A stretch of DNA of 64,000 bases from Homoserinibacter sp. YIM 151385 (lineage in GTDB: Bacteria > Actinomycetota > Actinomycetes > Actinomycetales > Microbacteriaceae), in contig NZ_CP115175.1 of NCBI RefSeq assembly GCF_027912415.1, forward strand, positions 1,302,001-1,366,000, written 5' to 3'. Below the pieces are notes generated by a model, which worked only from the letters and a program-made list of their open reading frames with translations, was not told the DNA's origin and searched no databases. The first letter of the stretch is position 1, and the number at the start of each line of letters is the position of its first letter. Positions 52,073-60,083 of this stretch are shown here, one piece after another. Position numbers and translations under genes: made by a program.

Positions 52073-52079
52073 TATCCTA
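52073..52079. promoter_or_regulatory. Overlapping divergent -10 elements (terC and yqhA)
   Basis: TATCCT at 52073-52078 on the plus strand and TAGGAT at 52079-52074 on the minus strand share five bases. The minus-strand start would give a terC leader of about 150 bases with the riboswitch at its 5' end. Confidence 0.5.
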
Positions 52080-52111
52080 GTGCTCCACCCCACATCCAGG
52101 AGCGCACACGC

Positions 52112-52792
52112 ATGCCCGAGTTCCGCCCGCCCCGCACCGGACAGATCGCGATCGGCTACTTCATCTTCTTCAGCCGATGGCTGCAGGCGCCGCTCTACCT
52201 CGGGCTGATCGTCGCGCAGCTCGTCTACGTCGTCGTCTTCATGGTCGAGCTCTGGCACCTCATCGAGGAGGTCGTCGCCGACCCCGCCCACATCAGCGAG
52301 GCCACGGTCATGCTCGCCGTCCTCGGGCTCATCGACGTCGTCATGATCGCGAACCTGCTCATCATGGTCATCATCGGCGGCTATGAGACCTTCGTCTCGC
52401 GCATCGACCTCGACGGCCACCCCGACCAGCCCGAGTGGCTCTCGCACGTCAACGCGAACGTGCTGAAGGTCAAGCTCGCGATGGCGATCATCGGCATCTC
52501 GTCGATCCACCTGCTCAAGACCTTCATCGAGGTCGGGGACCTCGGCGCTCCCGGCGCTGCCAGCGACACCGTCACGGGCGAGAACTACACGGGCGACGGC
52601 GTCTTCTGGCAGGTGATGATCCACCTGACCTTCATCGTCTCGGCGCTCGCACTCGCCCTCATCGACAAGTGGTCGCTGAAGCCCCACCTCGCCGCCGCCT
52701 CGGGCGTCTCGGCAGCGGGCCCGGCCGAGCCCTCCCAGCCCTCCCCGTCGGACCGCACGACCGCCGTCGGCTCGAGCCAGCCCCGCCCCTGA
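52112..52792 (+). CDS. YqhA family (UPF0114) membrane protein
   Basis: 226 residues with four helices and family features: [13 protein letters not shown], the long IEEV cytoplasmic or periplasmic segment, [20 protein letters not shown] and [22 protein letters not shown]. The function is unknown. AGGAG precedes the ATG. The Ser/Pro-rich tail (about 200-226) is extra relative to the family. Confidence 0.9.
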   Translation: MPEFRPPRTGQIAIGYFIFFSRWLQAPLYLGLIVAQLVYVVVFMVELWHLIEEVVADPAHISEATVMLAVLGLIDVVMIANLLIMVIIGGYETFVSRIDLDGHPDQPEWLSHVNANVLKVKLAMAIIGISSIHLLKTFIEVGDLGAPGAASDTVTGENYTGDGVFWQVMIHLTFIVSALALALIDKWSLKPHLAAASGVSAAGPAEPSQPSPSDRTTAVGSSQPRP

Positions 52793-52793
52793 G

Positions 52794-52849
52794 GTGGGTT
52801 TCTCCGCATTCGCCGCGCGGATCCCTCCGGCGAATGCGGAGAAACCCAC
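52794..52849. repeat. Family A palindromic repeat, copy 2
   Basis: Perfect 22-base arms (52794-52815 and 52828-52849; the left begins GTGGGTTTCTCCGCATTCGC) with a 12-base loop containing GGATCC. It begins 2 bases after the yqhA stop and lies between convergent genes, like copy 1. Confidence 0.9.
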
Positions 52850-52872
52850 ATGGCGGGGCAGGGCAGGTGGCG

Positions 52873-53952
52873 TCAGCCCTTCGGCGAGGGGCGCGGCGTC
52901 GCCTCGAGCTTCGGCACGCCGTCGGCCGTCATCGGCTCGGCCGCGGCCTCGGCCTCGTGCCCGGCGAGCGGGCGGACCATCCGGAACGGCAGCATCGCGT
53001 CCTGGCGCCGCGCGTTCGGGCGCAGGGTGCCGTCGTCGGCGAGCGCGCTCTCCCGCACGTGCTGCAGCGGGTAGACGTTCCAGCCGTCGCCGCCGGGCAC
53101 GTCCTCGCTCGGCACGAGGATCGCGTTGTCGGGCGCCCACAGGTAGCCGAGGTCGTCGGGGTAGCGGTTCGTGGCGAGCGGGTTGCCGTCCTGGTCGAAG
53201 AGCTGCACGTTCTCGAGCGGCTTCCCCTGCGCGTCGTAGGCGAAGATGTTCGACACCTCGGTGCCGCCGTTCGTCATGGCGATCGACTGCGCCTCCATCA
53301 TCCCGACGTCGTAGTAGGCGTTCGCGGCGCTCGTGGTCTCGTTGATCGAGGAGATCGTGCCCGCGGCGAGGAAGGGCAGCGCGATCGCGGCGGCCGCACT
53401 GACCGCGACGAGGGCGCCCCGCATCCAGCGGAACGGCATCCACCGACCTCGCCCGAGCTGGACGCTCACGAGCACCGCGGTGCCGACCACGACGACCTTC
53501 CAGAAGGTGATCGGCTGGTCGCCCCACGAGGAGGTGAGCACGACCGCGATCATGCCGACGACGAGGCCGCGCAGCACCCACCAGACGGGGCGCAGCGAGA
53601 GGAGGAGGTCGCGGCTCCAGCGGAGCGCACGGCCGAGGCGGGACGAGGTCTCGACGTCGCTCGCGACGAGTGCCGCCAGGCGGTCGCGCAGGCGCCGGCC
53701 GGCCGCGACCGGACCGCGCGCCCGCTCGACACGCGGCGGGAGGCCGGCGGCGGCGCGCAGCTCGGCCGCGTAGACGATCGGATCGCCGAGGTCGGCGCCG
53801 CCCTCGTCGGCCCGCTCGAGCAGGTCCGCCTCGAGGCCGTCGACGAGCTCGTCGACCTCCTCGCGAGGCAGGTCGGAGAGCGCCGAGCGCACCGCGGCGG
53901 CGAAGCCGGCGATCTCGCTCGGCAGGTGGACGGTGTCGGGCATGGCGCTCAT
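52873..53952 (-). CDS. HAAS-domain membrane protein, partner of a PadR regulator
   Basis: 359 residues. The N-terminal HAAS-like helical domain (about 12-70, with LPREEVDELVDGLEADLLE) is followed by three or four membrane helices (about 125-200) and an extracytoplasmic C-terminal domain of unknown fold. PadR-HAAS pairs are common and usually control membrane stress or export functions. Its ATG overlaps the PadR stop (ATGA). Confidence 0.82.
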   Translation of the reverse strand: MSAMPDTVHLPSEIAGFAAAVRSALSDLPREEVDELVDGLEADLLERADEGGADLGDPIVYAAELRAAAGLPPRVERARGPVAAGRRLRDRLAALVASDVETSSRLGRALRWSRDLLLSLRPVWWVLRGLVVGMIAVVLTSSWGDQPITFWKVVVVGTAVLVSVQLGRGRWMPFRWMRGALVAVSAAAAIALPFLAAGTISSINETTSAANAYYDVGMMEAQSIAMTNGGTEVSNIFAYDAQGKPLENVQLFDQDGNPLATNRYPDDLGYLWAPDNAILVPSEDVPGGDGWNVYPLQHVRESALADDGTLRPNARRQDAMLPFRMVRPLAGHEAEAAAEPMTADGVPKLEATPRPSPKG

Positions 53953-54305
53953 CGGGTGGCTCCGATCTTGGGGAGGGCGGTCTCGGGCGGGGCATCGAGC
54001 AGGCCCGCCATGGTCGCCGAGAAGGCGGCGAAGTCGGCGCGCTGCGCGGCGAGCATGGTGCGCCCCTCCGCGTTGATGCCGTAGTACTTGCGGTGCGGGC
54101 CGCCGTCGCTCGGGACGACGTAGCTCGAGAGCGCGCCGGCGCCATAGAGGCGCCGCAGCGTCCCGTACACGGAGGCGTCGCCGACCTCCTCGAGCCCGGC
54201 GGCGCGCAGCCGCCGCACGATGTCGTAGCCGTAGCCGTCCTCATGCTGGACGGCCGCGAGCACGGCGAGGTCGAGCACGCCCTTGAGCAGCTGTGTGGTG
54301 TCCAT
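53949..54305 (-). CDS. PadR-family transcriptional regulator
   Basis: 118 residues. Winged helix with LLKGVLDLAVLAAV, GYGYDIVRRL and DASVYGTLRRLYGAG, typical of small PadR repressors. AAGGAGGT precedes the ATG at 54305. TAGTGT (54334-54329) is the likely -10, set in a TAGTG-repeat region that may be its own operator. Confidence 0.9.
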   Translation of the reverse strand: MDTTQLLKGVLDLAVLAAVQHEDGYGYDIVRRLRAAGLEEVGDASVYGTLRRLYGAGALSSYVVPSDGGPHRKYYGINAEGRTMLAAQRADFAAFSATMAGLLDAPPETALPKIGATR

Positions 54306-54328
54306 CCGCGGACCTCCTTCCGCGATGG

Positions 54329-54334
54329 ACACTA
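54329..54334 (-). promoter_or_regulatory. -10 element of padR-HAAS with overlapping TAGTG repeats
   Basis: TAGTGT on the minus strand; upstream lies a second TAGTG (ggTAGTGcgcattccgTAGTAGTG). The repeated TAGTG words are a possible PadR site. Confidence 0.35.
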
Positions 54335-54401
54335 CTACGGAATGCGCACTACCGCGAGACGCGCCACACCGCCCGGGTGTCGCATGCATCCCTCGCCCGG
54401 A

Positions 54402-54614
54402 TCACGGGCCTCCCCGCCGCCACCGGGAACGGCGGAGCGAGGTGAGGAGCGCGAGCAACGGCACGGCGAAGGGCGCGAGCAGCACGAAGAGCAGCAGCAG
54501 CTCGAGCACGACGCCGCCGATCAGCCAGCGCGTCAGGGTCGGATCGGTGCGGAGGTCAGGGTCGACGCGCGGCGCCGACCCGACCCCCGCTGCATGGTCA
54601 TCGCGGTCGACCAT
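54402..54614 (-). CDS. Small membrane protein, paralogue of 55094-55378
   Basis: 70 residues. A charged N-terminus and one or two helices in LTRWLIGGVVLELLLLFVLL and APFAVPLLALLTSL. The core is nearly identical, in protein and DNA, to the gene at 55094-55378, so this is a recent duplication. The function is unknown. Confidence 0.65.
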   Translation of the reverse strand: MVDRDDHAAGVGSAPRVDPDLRTDPTLTRWLIGGVVLELLLLFVLLAPFAVPLLALLTSLRRSRWRRGGP

Positions 54615-55056
54615 CCTCGTTACGGCGCCGCGCTCGCGCCGCTCGGACCGCGGTCGAGGTGAGGCCGAGCACCGGAGAGGCGACGAGGAGCAGCAAGCTC
54701 ATCCACACGTCCTCCGGACTGGCGACGTTGTTGAAGGCGGCGATCACGATACCCGCGCCGATCCACCCCATGACGTCCCCGGGCGTCAGCAGGCGCCGCT
54801 CGATCGCGTCGACGTCGAGCCGCTCCGCGGGCGGCGGCACCGGCGCGGCCGGCAGAGGCGCGGCCGGCACAGCGGCGCCCCGCCGCGCGCGAGCCGCACG
54901 GGATGCCGTCGCCGCCAGGCTCACGGCGGGCACGCCGATCAGCAGCACGAGCAGCGACCAGCCGGCCTCGGGGTCGACGACCCGCGCGAATGAGGCCATC
55001 ACGACGCCGCTCCCGGCCGCGACGAGCACGTCGCGCACTCCGATCAGCGGACCCAT
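54598..55056 (-). CDS. Membrane protein with two internal repeats, unknown function
   Basis: 152 residues. Residues about 8-58 and about 90-145 are related halves, each with two helices and ending in a basic RAARARR (GVVMASFARVVDPEAGWSLL against GIVIAAFNNVASPEDVWMSL), joined by a Pro/Ala linker. GGGGGAG precedes the ATG at 55056. Overlaps the next small gene by 17 bases. Confidence 0.7.
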   Translation of the reverse strand: MGPLIGVRDVLVAAGSGVVMASFARVVDPEAGWSLLVLLIGVPAVSLAATASRAARARRGAAVPAAPLPAAPVPPPAERLDVDAIERRLLTPGDVMGWIGAGIVIAAFNNVASPEDVWMSLLLLVASPVLGLTSTAVRAARARRRNEDGRPR

Positions 55057-55093
55057 CGTCGCTCCCCCACATCGCTCTCGGACTCGAGGCCGC

Positions 55094-55378
55094 TCACGGC
55101 CCGCCGGACCCGTCGTCGGGGATGAAGAACCCGGTCCAGTCGATGATGAACGGAGCCACGACCACGTAGGCGATGATGACCGCGAGCACCCATAAGACTG
55201 CAAGCCGCCACCGGGACCGGTGGAGCGGGGTGAGGAGCGCCAGCAACGGCACGGCGAAGGGCGCGAGCGGCACGAGGAACAGCAGCAGCTCGAGCACGAC
55301 GCCCCCGATCAGCCAGCGGGTGAGGACCGGGTAGACGCGGAGGCGATCCGCCGCGTCCTCGTCGCGCAGCTCAGCCAC
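55094..55378 (-). CDS. Small membrane protein, paralogue of 54402-54614
   Basis: 94 residues from GTG 55378, which overlaps the stop of the secreted-protein gene by 8 bases. It shares LTRWLIGGVVLELLL and APFAVPLLALLTPL with the 70-residue paralogue and has an additional C-terminal helix (VLWVLAVIIAYVVVAPFII). Confidence 0.65.
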   Translation of the reverse strand: MAELRDEDAADRLRVYPVLTRWLIGGVVLELLLFLVPLAPFAVPLLALLTPLHRSRWRLAVLWVLAVIIAYVVVAPFIIDWTGFFIPDDGSGGP

Positions 55379-56093
55379 CGATCTTCCACTGCTTGACGGC
55401 GCCCGTTCGGGACATCTGGTAGTGCATCGCGACGCCGAGCGTGATCGGGCTGCCCTTGAACAGGATCTGCGCATCGAATCGGTAGTACGCGTCCGCCGCG
55501 GCAGCGGCCTTGGGCTTGGTGCAGCGCACCGGGGTGATCACCCATCCGATCGCCCACGAACCCTCCGTGTGGCAGACATGGCGTCCGGTCTTGCCCCGGT
55601 AGCTGGCGACCCAGGCTCGCGAGCCGTCCCAATAGGTGCGCCCCTCGTGCCGCTCCCAGTTCGATGCTCCCCAGTAGGTCTGCACCCAGGTCCTCGAGCG
55701 GATGGCGCCGCTCGCGGCCGCGGCGGCGGCGCGCTCGGTCTCCGCGACGGACCAGCCGAGCGACGCCGCCTCGTCCCGGATCTCGATCGCGCTCGCCGTC
55801 TCGACCGGCCCCTGGCTCGTGACGAGCGTCGCCGAGCAGAGCTCGCGCGCCTCCGCTGCCGAGCCGTCGGCCTCGATCACCTGGTCGGCACAGCCCGGGA
55901 TCTCGGTCGATTCGACCAGGGTCGTGCCGGCGCGCGCCACGCTCGGGCCGAGCACACTGGCCGACCCGGCCGGCTCCGCCGAGGCAGCGATCGGCGCCGA
56001 GCCGACTCCGAGCGTCGTGACGAGGAACAGCGCAATGGCCGGTCGGCGCGTGCGATGCGCGACCAGAGGAGCGAGAAAGCGCAAACGCGACAT
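55371..56093 (-). CDS. Secreted protein of unknown function
   Basis: 240 residues. An Arg-rich N-terminus and hydrophobic core with a signal peptidase site near APIAASAEP (about 39). The mature part has Trp/Tyr-rich stretches (RTWVQTYWGASNWERHEG) and four cysteines that could form disulphides. I recognise no family. It heads a four-gene cluster with three membrane proteins. GGAGG precedes the ATG, and the region upstream is AT-richer with TACCAT as a possible -10. Confidence 0.7.
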   Translation of the reverse strand: MSRLRFLAPLVAHRTRRPAIALFLVTTLGVGSAPIAASAEPAGSASVLGPSVARAGTTLVESTEIPGCADQVIEADGSAAEARELCSATLVTSQGPVETASAIEIRDEAASLGWSVAETERAAAAAASGAIRSRTWVQTYWGASNWERHEGRTYWDGSRAWVASYRGKTGRHVCHTEGSWAIGWVITPVRCTKPKAAAAADAYYRFDAQILFKGSPITLGVAMHYQMSRTGAVKQWKIGG

Positions 56094-56216
56094 CGAAAGC
56101 CTCCACGAGAACCTATTTCAGTTCATGGTAGACGCGTCCGTGCCGGGCTCGCGGAAGCAATCCATGCCTGTGGAGAACCGCGGGCGCGCGATCAGCGCAG
56201 CCCGGGAACAGAAGAA

Positions 56217-56239
56217 GCCCGGTCAGGAACTGACCGGGC
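56217..56239 (-). terminator. Intrinsic terminator after tRNA-Glu
   Basis: GCCCGGTCAG-TTC-CTGACCGGGC, perfect 10-base stem, followed on the minus strand by TTCTTCTGTT. Confidence 0.85.
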
Positions 56240-56256
56240 TTCGACGTGCTGCAAGG

Positions 56257-56332
56257 TGGTGACCCCAGCGGGATTCGAACCCGCGTTACCGCCGTGAGAG
56301 GGCGGCGTACTAGGCCTCTATACGATGGGGCC
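56257..56332 (-). tRNA. tRNA-Glu(CTC)
   Basis: Minus strand: acceptor GGCCCCA pairs with TGGGGTC, anticodon loop CCCTCTCAC with anticodon CTC, T-arm GCGGGTTCGAATCCCGC and an encoded CCA end. Confidence 0.95.
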
Positions 56333-56396
56333 TCGCGACAACCGTTCGAGTATGCCACATGCCGAAGCGCTCTCCCAAATCGAGGCGGGGCCCGGC

Positions 56397-57332
56397 TCAC
56401 GCGAGGACGCGGAGCGCTCCCGGCACCAGCTCGACGTCCACCGGGAGGGGCGCGAAGCGCTCGCCGTCGCCGTACGCGGCGACCCCGTCGGCCTCGATGC
56501 GGACGCGGCGCGCGCGCTCGATCCGGACGGCCGGATGCGAGACGTGGGTGCCCTTGAAGACGCGCGGGAAGAGCCGGAGGAAGCGGCCTCGCGACAGCGG
56601 CTCGACGATCATCACGTCGAGGAGTCCGTCGTCGAGGCGGGCGTCGGGCGTGATCCGCATCCCGCCCCCGAGCGACTGGCCGTTGCCGAGGGAGACGAGG
56701 CTCGCCTCCGTCTCGATCTCGCGCCCGTCGAGGGTGAGCCGGTAGCGGATGGGGCGGAGCCGCGCGAGCTCGACGAGCAGCGCGATGATGTAGCGGCTCG
56801 CGCCCTTCGGATGCTCCATGCGGTTGGCGCGCTCGTTCACGATCGCGTCGAAGCCGGCGCTCATGGCGCACGCGAACCAGCGCTCCCCCGTCTCGCGGGT
56901 GTCGGCGTGCGACCAGCTCGCGCGCGCCGCGTCGATGACACGCGGCGGCCGCTGGAGCGCCCCCAGCAGGTGGCGGATCGCGGCCTCCGTGTCGTCGTGC
57001 GGGATGCCGAGGGCGCGCGCCATGTCGTTGCCGGTCCCGGAGGGCACGAGGCCCAGCGGCACCTTGGTGCCGGCGACGAGCCCGGCGCCGAGGTTCACCA
57101 TCCCGTCGCCGCCGACGACGATGAGCGCGTCGGGCCGGCGGCGCACCGCCTCGCGCGCGGTCGCGACCGCCTGCTCGTAGTCGGGCTCGGTGATGCTCTG
57201 GACCTCGTGGCCGCTCGCGCGGAGCGTCCGGACGAGCGCGGGCCCGATCGCCCGGGTCGAGCCGAAGGAGGCGTTCGGGTTGATCGCGACGACGACGCGC
57301 TTCGGCTTCGGCTGCGGCTCCCGTGACGGCAT
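56397..57332 (-). CDS. Diacylglycerol kinase-family lipid kinase
   Basis: 311 residues. DagK/YegS family with INPNASFG, VVGGDGMVNLGAG, PSGTGNDMARALG and a C-terminal domain with DGLLDVMIVEP and DGVAAYGDGERF. It phosphorylates diacylglycerol or a related lipid; in actinobacteria phosphatidylinositol mannoside precursors are also possible. The ATG at 57332 follows CATGAT by 6 bases. Confidence 0.88.
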   Translation of the reverse strand: MPSREPQPKPKRVVVAINPNASFGSTRAIGPALVRTLRASGHEVQSITEPDYEQAVATAREAVRRRPDALIVVGGDGMVNLGAGLVAGTKVPLGLVPSGTGNDMARALGIPHDDTEAAIRHLLGALQRPPRVIDAARASWSHADTRETGERWFACAMSAGFDAIVNERANRMEHPKGASRYIIALLVELARLRPIRYRLTLDGREIETEASLVSLGNGQSLGGGMRITPDARLDDGLLDVMIVEPLSRGRFLRLFPRVFKGTHVSHPAVRIERARRVRIEADGVAAYGDGERFAPLPVDVELVPGALRVLA

Positions 57333-57338
57333 GCGCCG

Positions 57339-57344
57339 ATCATG
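57339..57344 (-). promoter_or_regulatory. -10 element for the lipid kinase gene
   Basis: CATGAT on the minus strand, 6 bases before the ATG. Confidence 0.35.
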
Positions 57345-57395
57345 GCATCAGCTGAGCCTTCGAGCCGGGCACCGCGCGCGTCCGGGTCGCGGGAG

Positions 57396-57401
57396 TAGCG
57401 T
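57396..57401 (+). promoter_or_regulatory. -10 element for the MBL hydrolase gene
   Basis: TAGCGT, 7 bases before the ATG at 57409. Confidence 0.45.
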
Positions 57402-57408
57402 CAGCGCC

Positions 57409-58053
57409 ATGCAGATCACGAAGCACGAGCACGCCTGCCTGGTCCTCGAGAAGGCGGGACGCCAGATCGTCATCGACCCGGGCGGCTTCTCGACGCCCGT
57501 CACCGAGTCGGGCGCGGTGGTCGCGGTCGTGATCACGCACGAGCACCCCGATCACTGGACCCCGGACCAGCTGCGCCGCATCGTGGAGCGCAACCCCGGC
57601 GTCCTCGTCGTCAGCACCGCCGCCGTGGCGTCCGCCGCCGCGGCCGAGGGCCTCGAGGTCCGCACGGTCCACCCGGGCGAGACGGTGGAGGCCGGCCCCT
57701 TCTCGCTGCGCTTCCTCGGCGGGACGCACGCCGAGATCCACTCCTCGATCCCCCTCGTCGACAACGTGGCGGTCCTCGTCGACGGCGAGCTGCTGCACCC
57801 GGGCGACTCGTTCACCGTGCCGGAGGACGTGGCGGTCGGCACGCTCGCGGTGCCGGCGAGCGCGCCGTGGATGAAGATCGCGGAGGCGATGGACTACGTG
57901 CGCGCGGTGCGCCCCGCGCGCTCCTTCGCGATCCACGAGCTCGTGAACTCGCAGTTCGGCAACCAGATGGCCTTCGAGCGCATCCGGACGATGACCGAGG
58001 AGGCGGGCGGCGAGTTCTTCGGCCTCCAGCCCGGGGAGACGCTCGACGTGTGA
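57409..58053 (+). CDS. MBL-fold metallohydrolase (UlaG/YtkL-like)
   Basis: 214 residues. Metallo-beta-lactamase fold with the metal motif THEHPDHW (HxHxDH), then GGTHAEIH, LLHPGDSF and a C-terminal AIHELVNS. The substrate is unknown. It lies 30 bases before the siderophore-interacting protein, which has its own iron-controlled start. Confidence 0.86.
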   Translation: MQITKHEHACLVLEKAGRQIVIDPGGFSTPVTESGAVVAVVITHEHPDHWTPDQLRRIVERNPGVLVVSTAAVASAAAAEGLEVRTVHPGETVEAGPFSLRFLGGTHAEIHSSIPLVDNVAVLVDGELLHPGDSFTVPEDVAVGTLAVPASAPWMKIAEAMDYVRAVRPARSFAIHELVNSQFGNQMAFERIRTMTEEAGGEFFGLQPGETLDV

Positions 58054-58071
58054 CCGATGCCCGGGATGTGT

Positions 58072-58077
58072 CAGACT
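58072..58077 (+). promoter_or_regulatory. -10 element for the siderophore-interacting protein
   Basis: CAGACT, 6 bases before the ATG. Its last base is the first base of the iron box. Confidence 0.4.
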
Positions 58078-58095
58078 TAGGTAATGCTTACCTAC
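58077..58095. promoter_or_regulatory. DtxR/IdeR iron box TTAGGTAATGCTTACCTAC
   Basis: 19 bases close to the DtxR/IdeR consensus TTAGGTTAGSCTAACCTAA; the arms TTAGGTAA and TTACCTA are inverted repeats. It covers the predicted transcription start and the ATG, so a bound repressor would block initiation when iron is plentiful. Confidence 0.85.
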
Positions 58096-59034
58096 GCCGA
58101 CGACGTCCCGCTCGTCCGGGAAGATCGGCCCAGCTACCGCTGCTACACCGTGCGGGTCGCCCGCATCCAGCGCCTCGCGCCGCACTTCGTCCGCGTGACC
58201 TTCACGGCCGACGAGCTGCGCTGGATCGGGACCGACGCGCAGGATCAGCGCATCAAGATCGTGTTCCCGCTCGAGGGCGTGCTCCACGACTTCGGCCAGC
58301 ACGAGGACAACGAGAGCGGCAACATCTGGTACTCGCGGCTCCGCGAGATGCCGCTCGAGCAGCGCAACCCCTTCCGCACCTACACCGTGCGCGGGGCGCG
58401 ACCCGCCGACCGCGAGCTCGACGTCGACTTCGTCAACCACGGCGACGAGGGCCCCGCGGCGCAGTGGATCAACCGGGTCGAGCTCGGCGACGAGGTCGTG
58501 GTCGTCGGCCCCGACGCGCGCAGCCTGCACTCCGCGGGCGGCATCGACTGGCGTCCGGGGCCGGCGACGCGCGTCCTGCTCGCGGGCGACGAGACGGCCG
58601 CGCCCGCCATCTGCGCGATCCTCGAGGGCCTGCCCGAGCACGTGGCGCCCGTCGCCTTCATCGAGGTCCCGAGCGCCGCCGACGCGCTCCCCCTCAGCCG
58701 CAACGCCGAGCGCGTCACCTGGATCGCGCGGGACGGGGCCGTGCACGGCGAGCGCCTCGAGGCGGCCGTCCGCGACTTCACCGCGAGCCACCGCGAGCTC
58801 CTCGCCCCCGCGCTCCGCGAGGTGCCCGAGGAGGTGGCCGAGGTGGATGTCGACGTCGAGCTGCTCTGGGACTCCCCCGTGGACGCCGGCGCCGACTTCT
58901 ACGCCTGGCTTGCCGGCGAGTCGAGCGTCATCAAGACCCTCCGCCGCCACCTCGTGACGGAGCTCGGCATGGACCGCCGCCAGGTCGCCTTCATGGGCTA
59001 CTGGCGGGCCGGTCGGGCCGAGGCGCAGGAGTAG
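58084..59034 (+). CDS. Siderophore-interacting protein (FAD-dependent ferric-siderophore reductase)
   Basis: 316 residues. N-terminal FAD-binding beta-barrel (about 20-155) with the FAD motif RTYTVR and a C-terminal NAD(P)H-binding SIP domain with LLAGDETAAPAICAIL and FYAWLAGE. It releases iron from imported siderophores in the cytoplasm. The start codon lies inside an iron box, so it is iron-repressed, and the mRNA is predicted leaderless. Confidence 0.94.
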   Translation: MLTYADDVPLVREDRPSYRCYTVRVARIQRLAPHFVRVTFTADELRWIGTDAQDQRIKIVFPLEGVLHDFGQHEDNESGNIWYSRLREMPLEQRNPFRTYTVRGARPADRELDVDFVNHGDEGPAAQWINRVELGDEVVVVGPDARSLHSAGGIDWRPGPATRVLLAGDETAAPAICAILEGLPEHVAPVAFIEVPSAADALPLSRNAERVTWIARDGAVHGERLEAAVRDFTASHRELLAPALREVPEEVAEVDVDVELLWDSPVDAGADFYAWLAGESSVIKTLRRHLVTELGMDRRQVAFMGYWRAGRAEAQE

Positions 59035-59054
59035 CTGCCGCGTCGCGCACGGTC

Positions 59055-59078
59055 GCCGGCGGCCGGCGGCCGGCGGCC
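59055..59078. repeat. Three tandem copies of GCCGGCG
   Basis: A 7-base unit repeated three times plus GCC, just downstream of the siderophore-interacting protein gene. It can fold into GGCCGGC hairpins and may help to end transcription. Confidence 0.5.
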
Positions 59079-59141
59079 GAGCCCGGGGCCCGGATCCTGC
59101 GGCGAGCGGCAGGGTGACCCGGCCGCGCCCGACCCGCGATC

Positions 59142-59147
59142 TAGGCT
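59142..59147 (+). promoter_or_regulatory. -10 element for the DNA methyltransferase
   Basis: TAGGCT, 6 bases before the ATG at 59154. Confidence 0.5.
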
Positions 59148-59153
59148 CGTGCC

Positions 59154-60053
59154 ATGACCGCCGCCGCCCCGCCGAGCTGGAGCCCCGAGGGCCCCGATCT
59201 CGTCATCCGCGGCGACAACCTCCCCGTCATCGAGACGCTGCCGGACGGCGCCTTCCAGCTCGTCTACCTCGACCCGCCCTTCAACACCGGACGCCAGCAG
59301 GTGCGGCGCACCATCTCGACCGTCCGCTCGGCGACGGGAGGCCGGGTCGGCTTCAAGGGGCGCAGCTACGAGACCGTGAAGGGGCTGGTCAGCGCCTACG
59401 ACGACCGCTTCGACGACTACTGGGCCTTCCTCGAGCCGCGCCTCGAGGAGGCCTGGCGGCTCCTCGCCCCCGACGGCACCCTCTACCTGCACCTCGACTA
59501 CCGCGAGGTGCACTACGCGAAGGTGCTGCTCGACGCGCTGTTCGGCCGCGAGTGCTTCCTCAACGAGATCATCTGGGCCTACGACTACGGCGGGCGCGCG
59601 AAGTCGCGCTGGCCCGCGAAGCACGACAACATCCTCGTCTACGTCAAGGACCCGGAGCGGTACCACTTCGACAGCGCCGCGGTCGACCGCGAGCCCTACA
59701 TGGCCCCCGGGCTCGTCACGCCGGAGAAGGCCGCCCTCGGCAAGCTGCCGACCGATGTCTGGTGGCACACCATCGTCTCCCCCACGGGCCGCGAGAAGAC
59801 GGGCTACCCGACGCAGAAGCCCGAGGGGATCCTGCGCCGCATCATCCAGGCCTCCAGCCGCGAGGGCGACTGGGTGCTCGACTTCTTCGCCGGCAGCGGC
59901 ACGACGGGCGCCGCGGCGCGCGCGCTCGGTCGGCGCTGCGTGCTCGTCGACCGGAGCGCGGAGGCGGTGGAGGTCATCCGCCGCCGCCTCGGGGACGGCA
60001 CGCCGGATCGCCCGGTCGTCTACGCGGAGGACGCCGCCGAGCTCGCCGGGTAG
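59154..60053 (+). CDS. Orphan site-specific DNA methyltransferase (beta class, N4/N6)
   Basis: 299 residues. Catalytic motif IV DPPFNTG (40-46) precedes the SAM motif DFFAGSGTTGAAA, the beta-class order, with YPTQKPEGILRRII between. It probably methylates adenine N6 or cytosine N4; the target is unknown. No restriction endonuclease or specificity subunit is nearby, so it is likely a solitary regulatory or epigenetic methylase. The mRNA is predicted leaderless. Confidence 0.88.
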   Translation: MTAAAPPSWSPEGPDLVIRGDNLPVIETLPDGAFQLVYLDPPFNTGRQQVRRTISTVRSATGGRVGFKGRSYETVKGLVSAYDDRFDDYWAFLEPRLEEAWRLLAPDGTLYLHLDYREVHYAKVLLDALFGRECFLNEIIWAYDYGGRAKSRWPAKHDNILVYVKDPERYHFDSAAVDREPYMAPGLVTPEKAALGKLPTDVWWHTIVSPTGREKTGYPTQKPEGILRRIIQASSREGDWVLDFFAGSGTTGAAARALGRRCVLVDRSAEAVEVIRRRLGDGTPDRPVVYAEDAAELAG

Positions 60054-60083
60054 CGCGGGCCATGGCGCTCGGCGACCCGCGGC

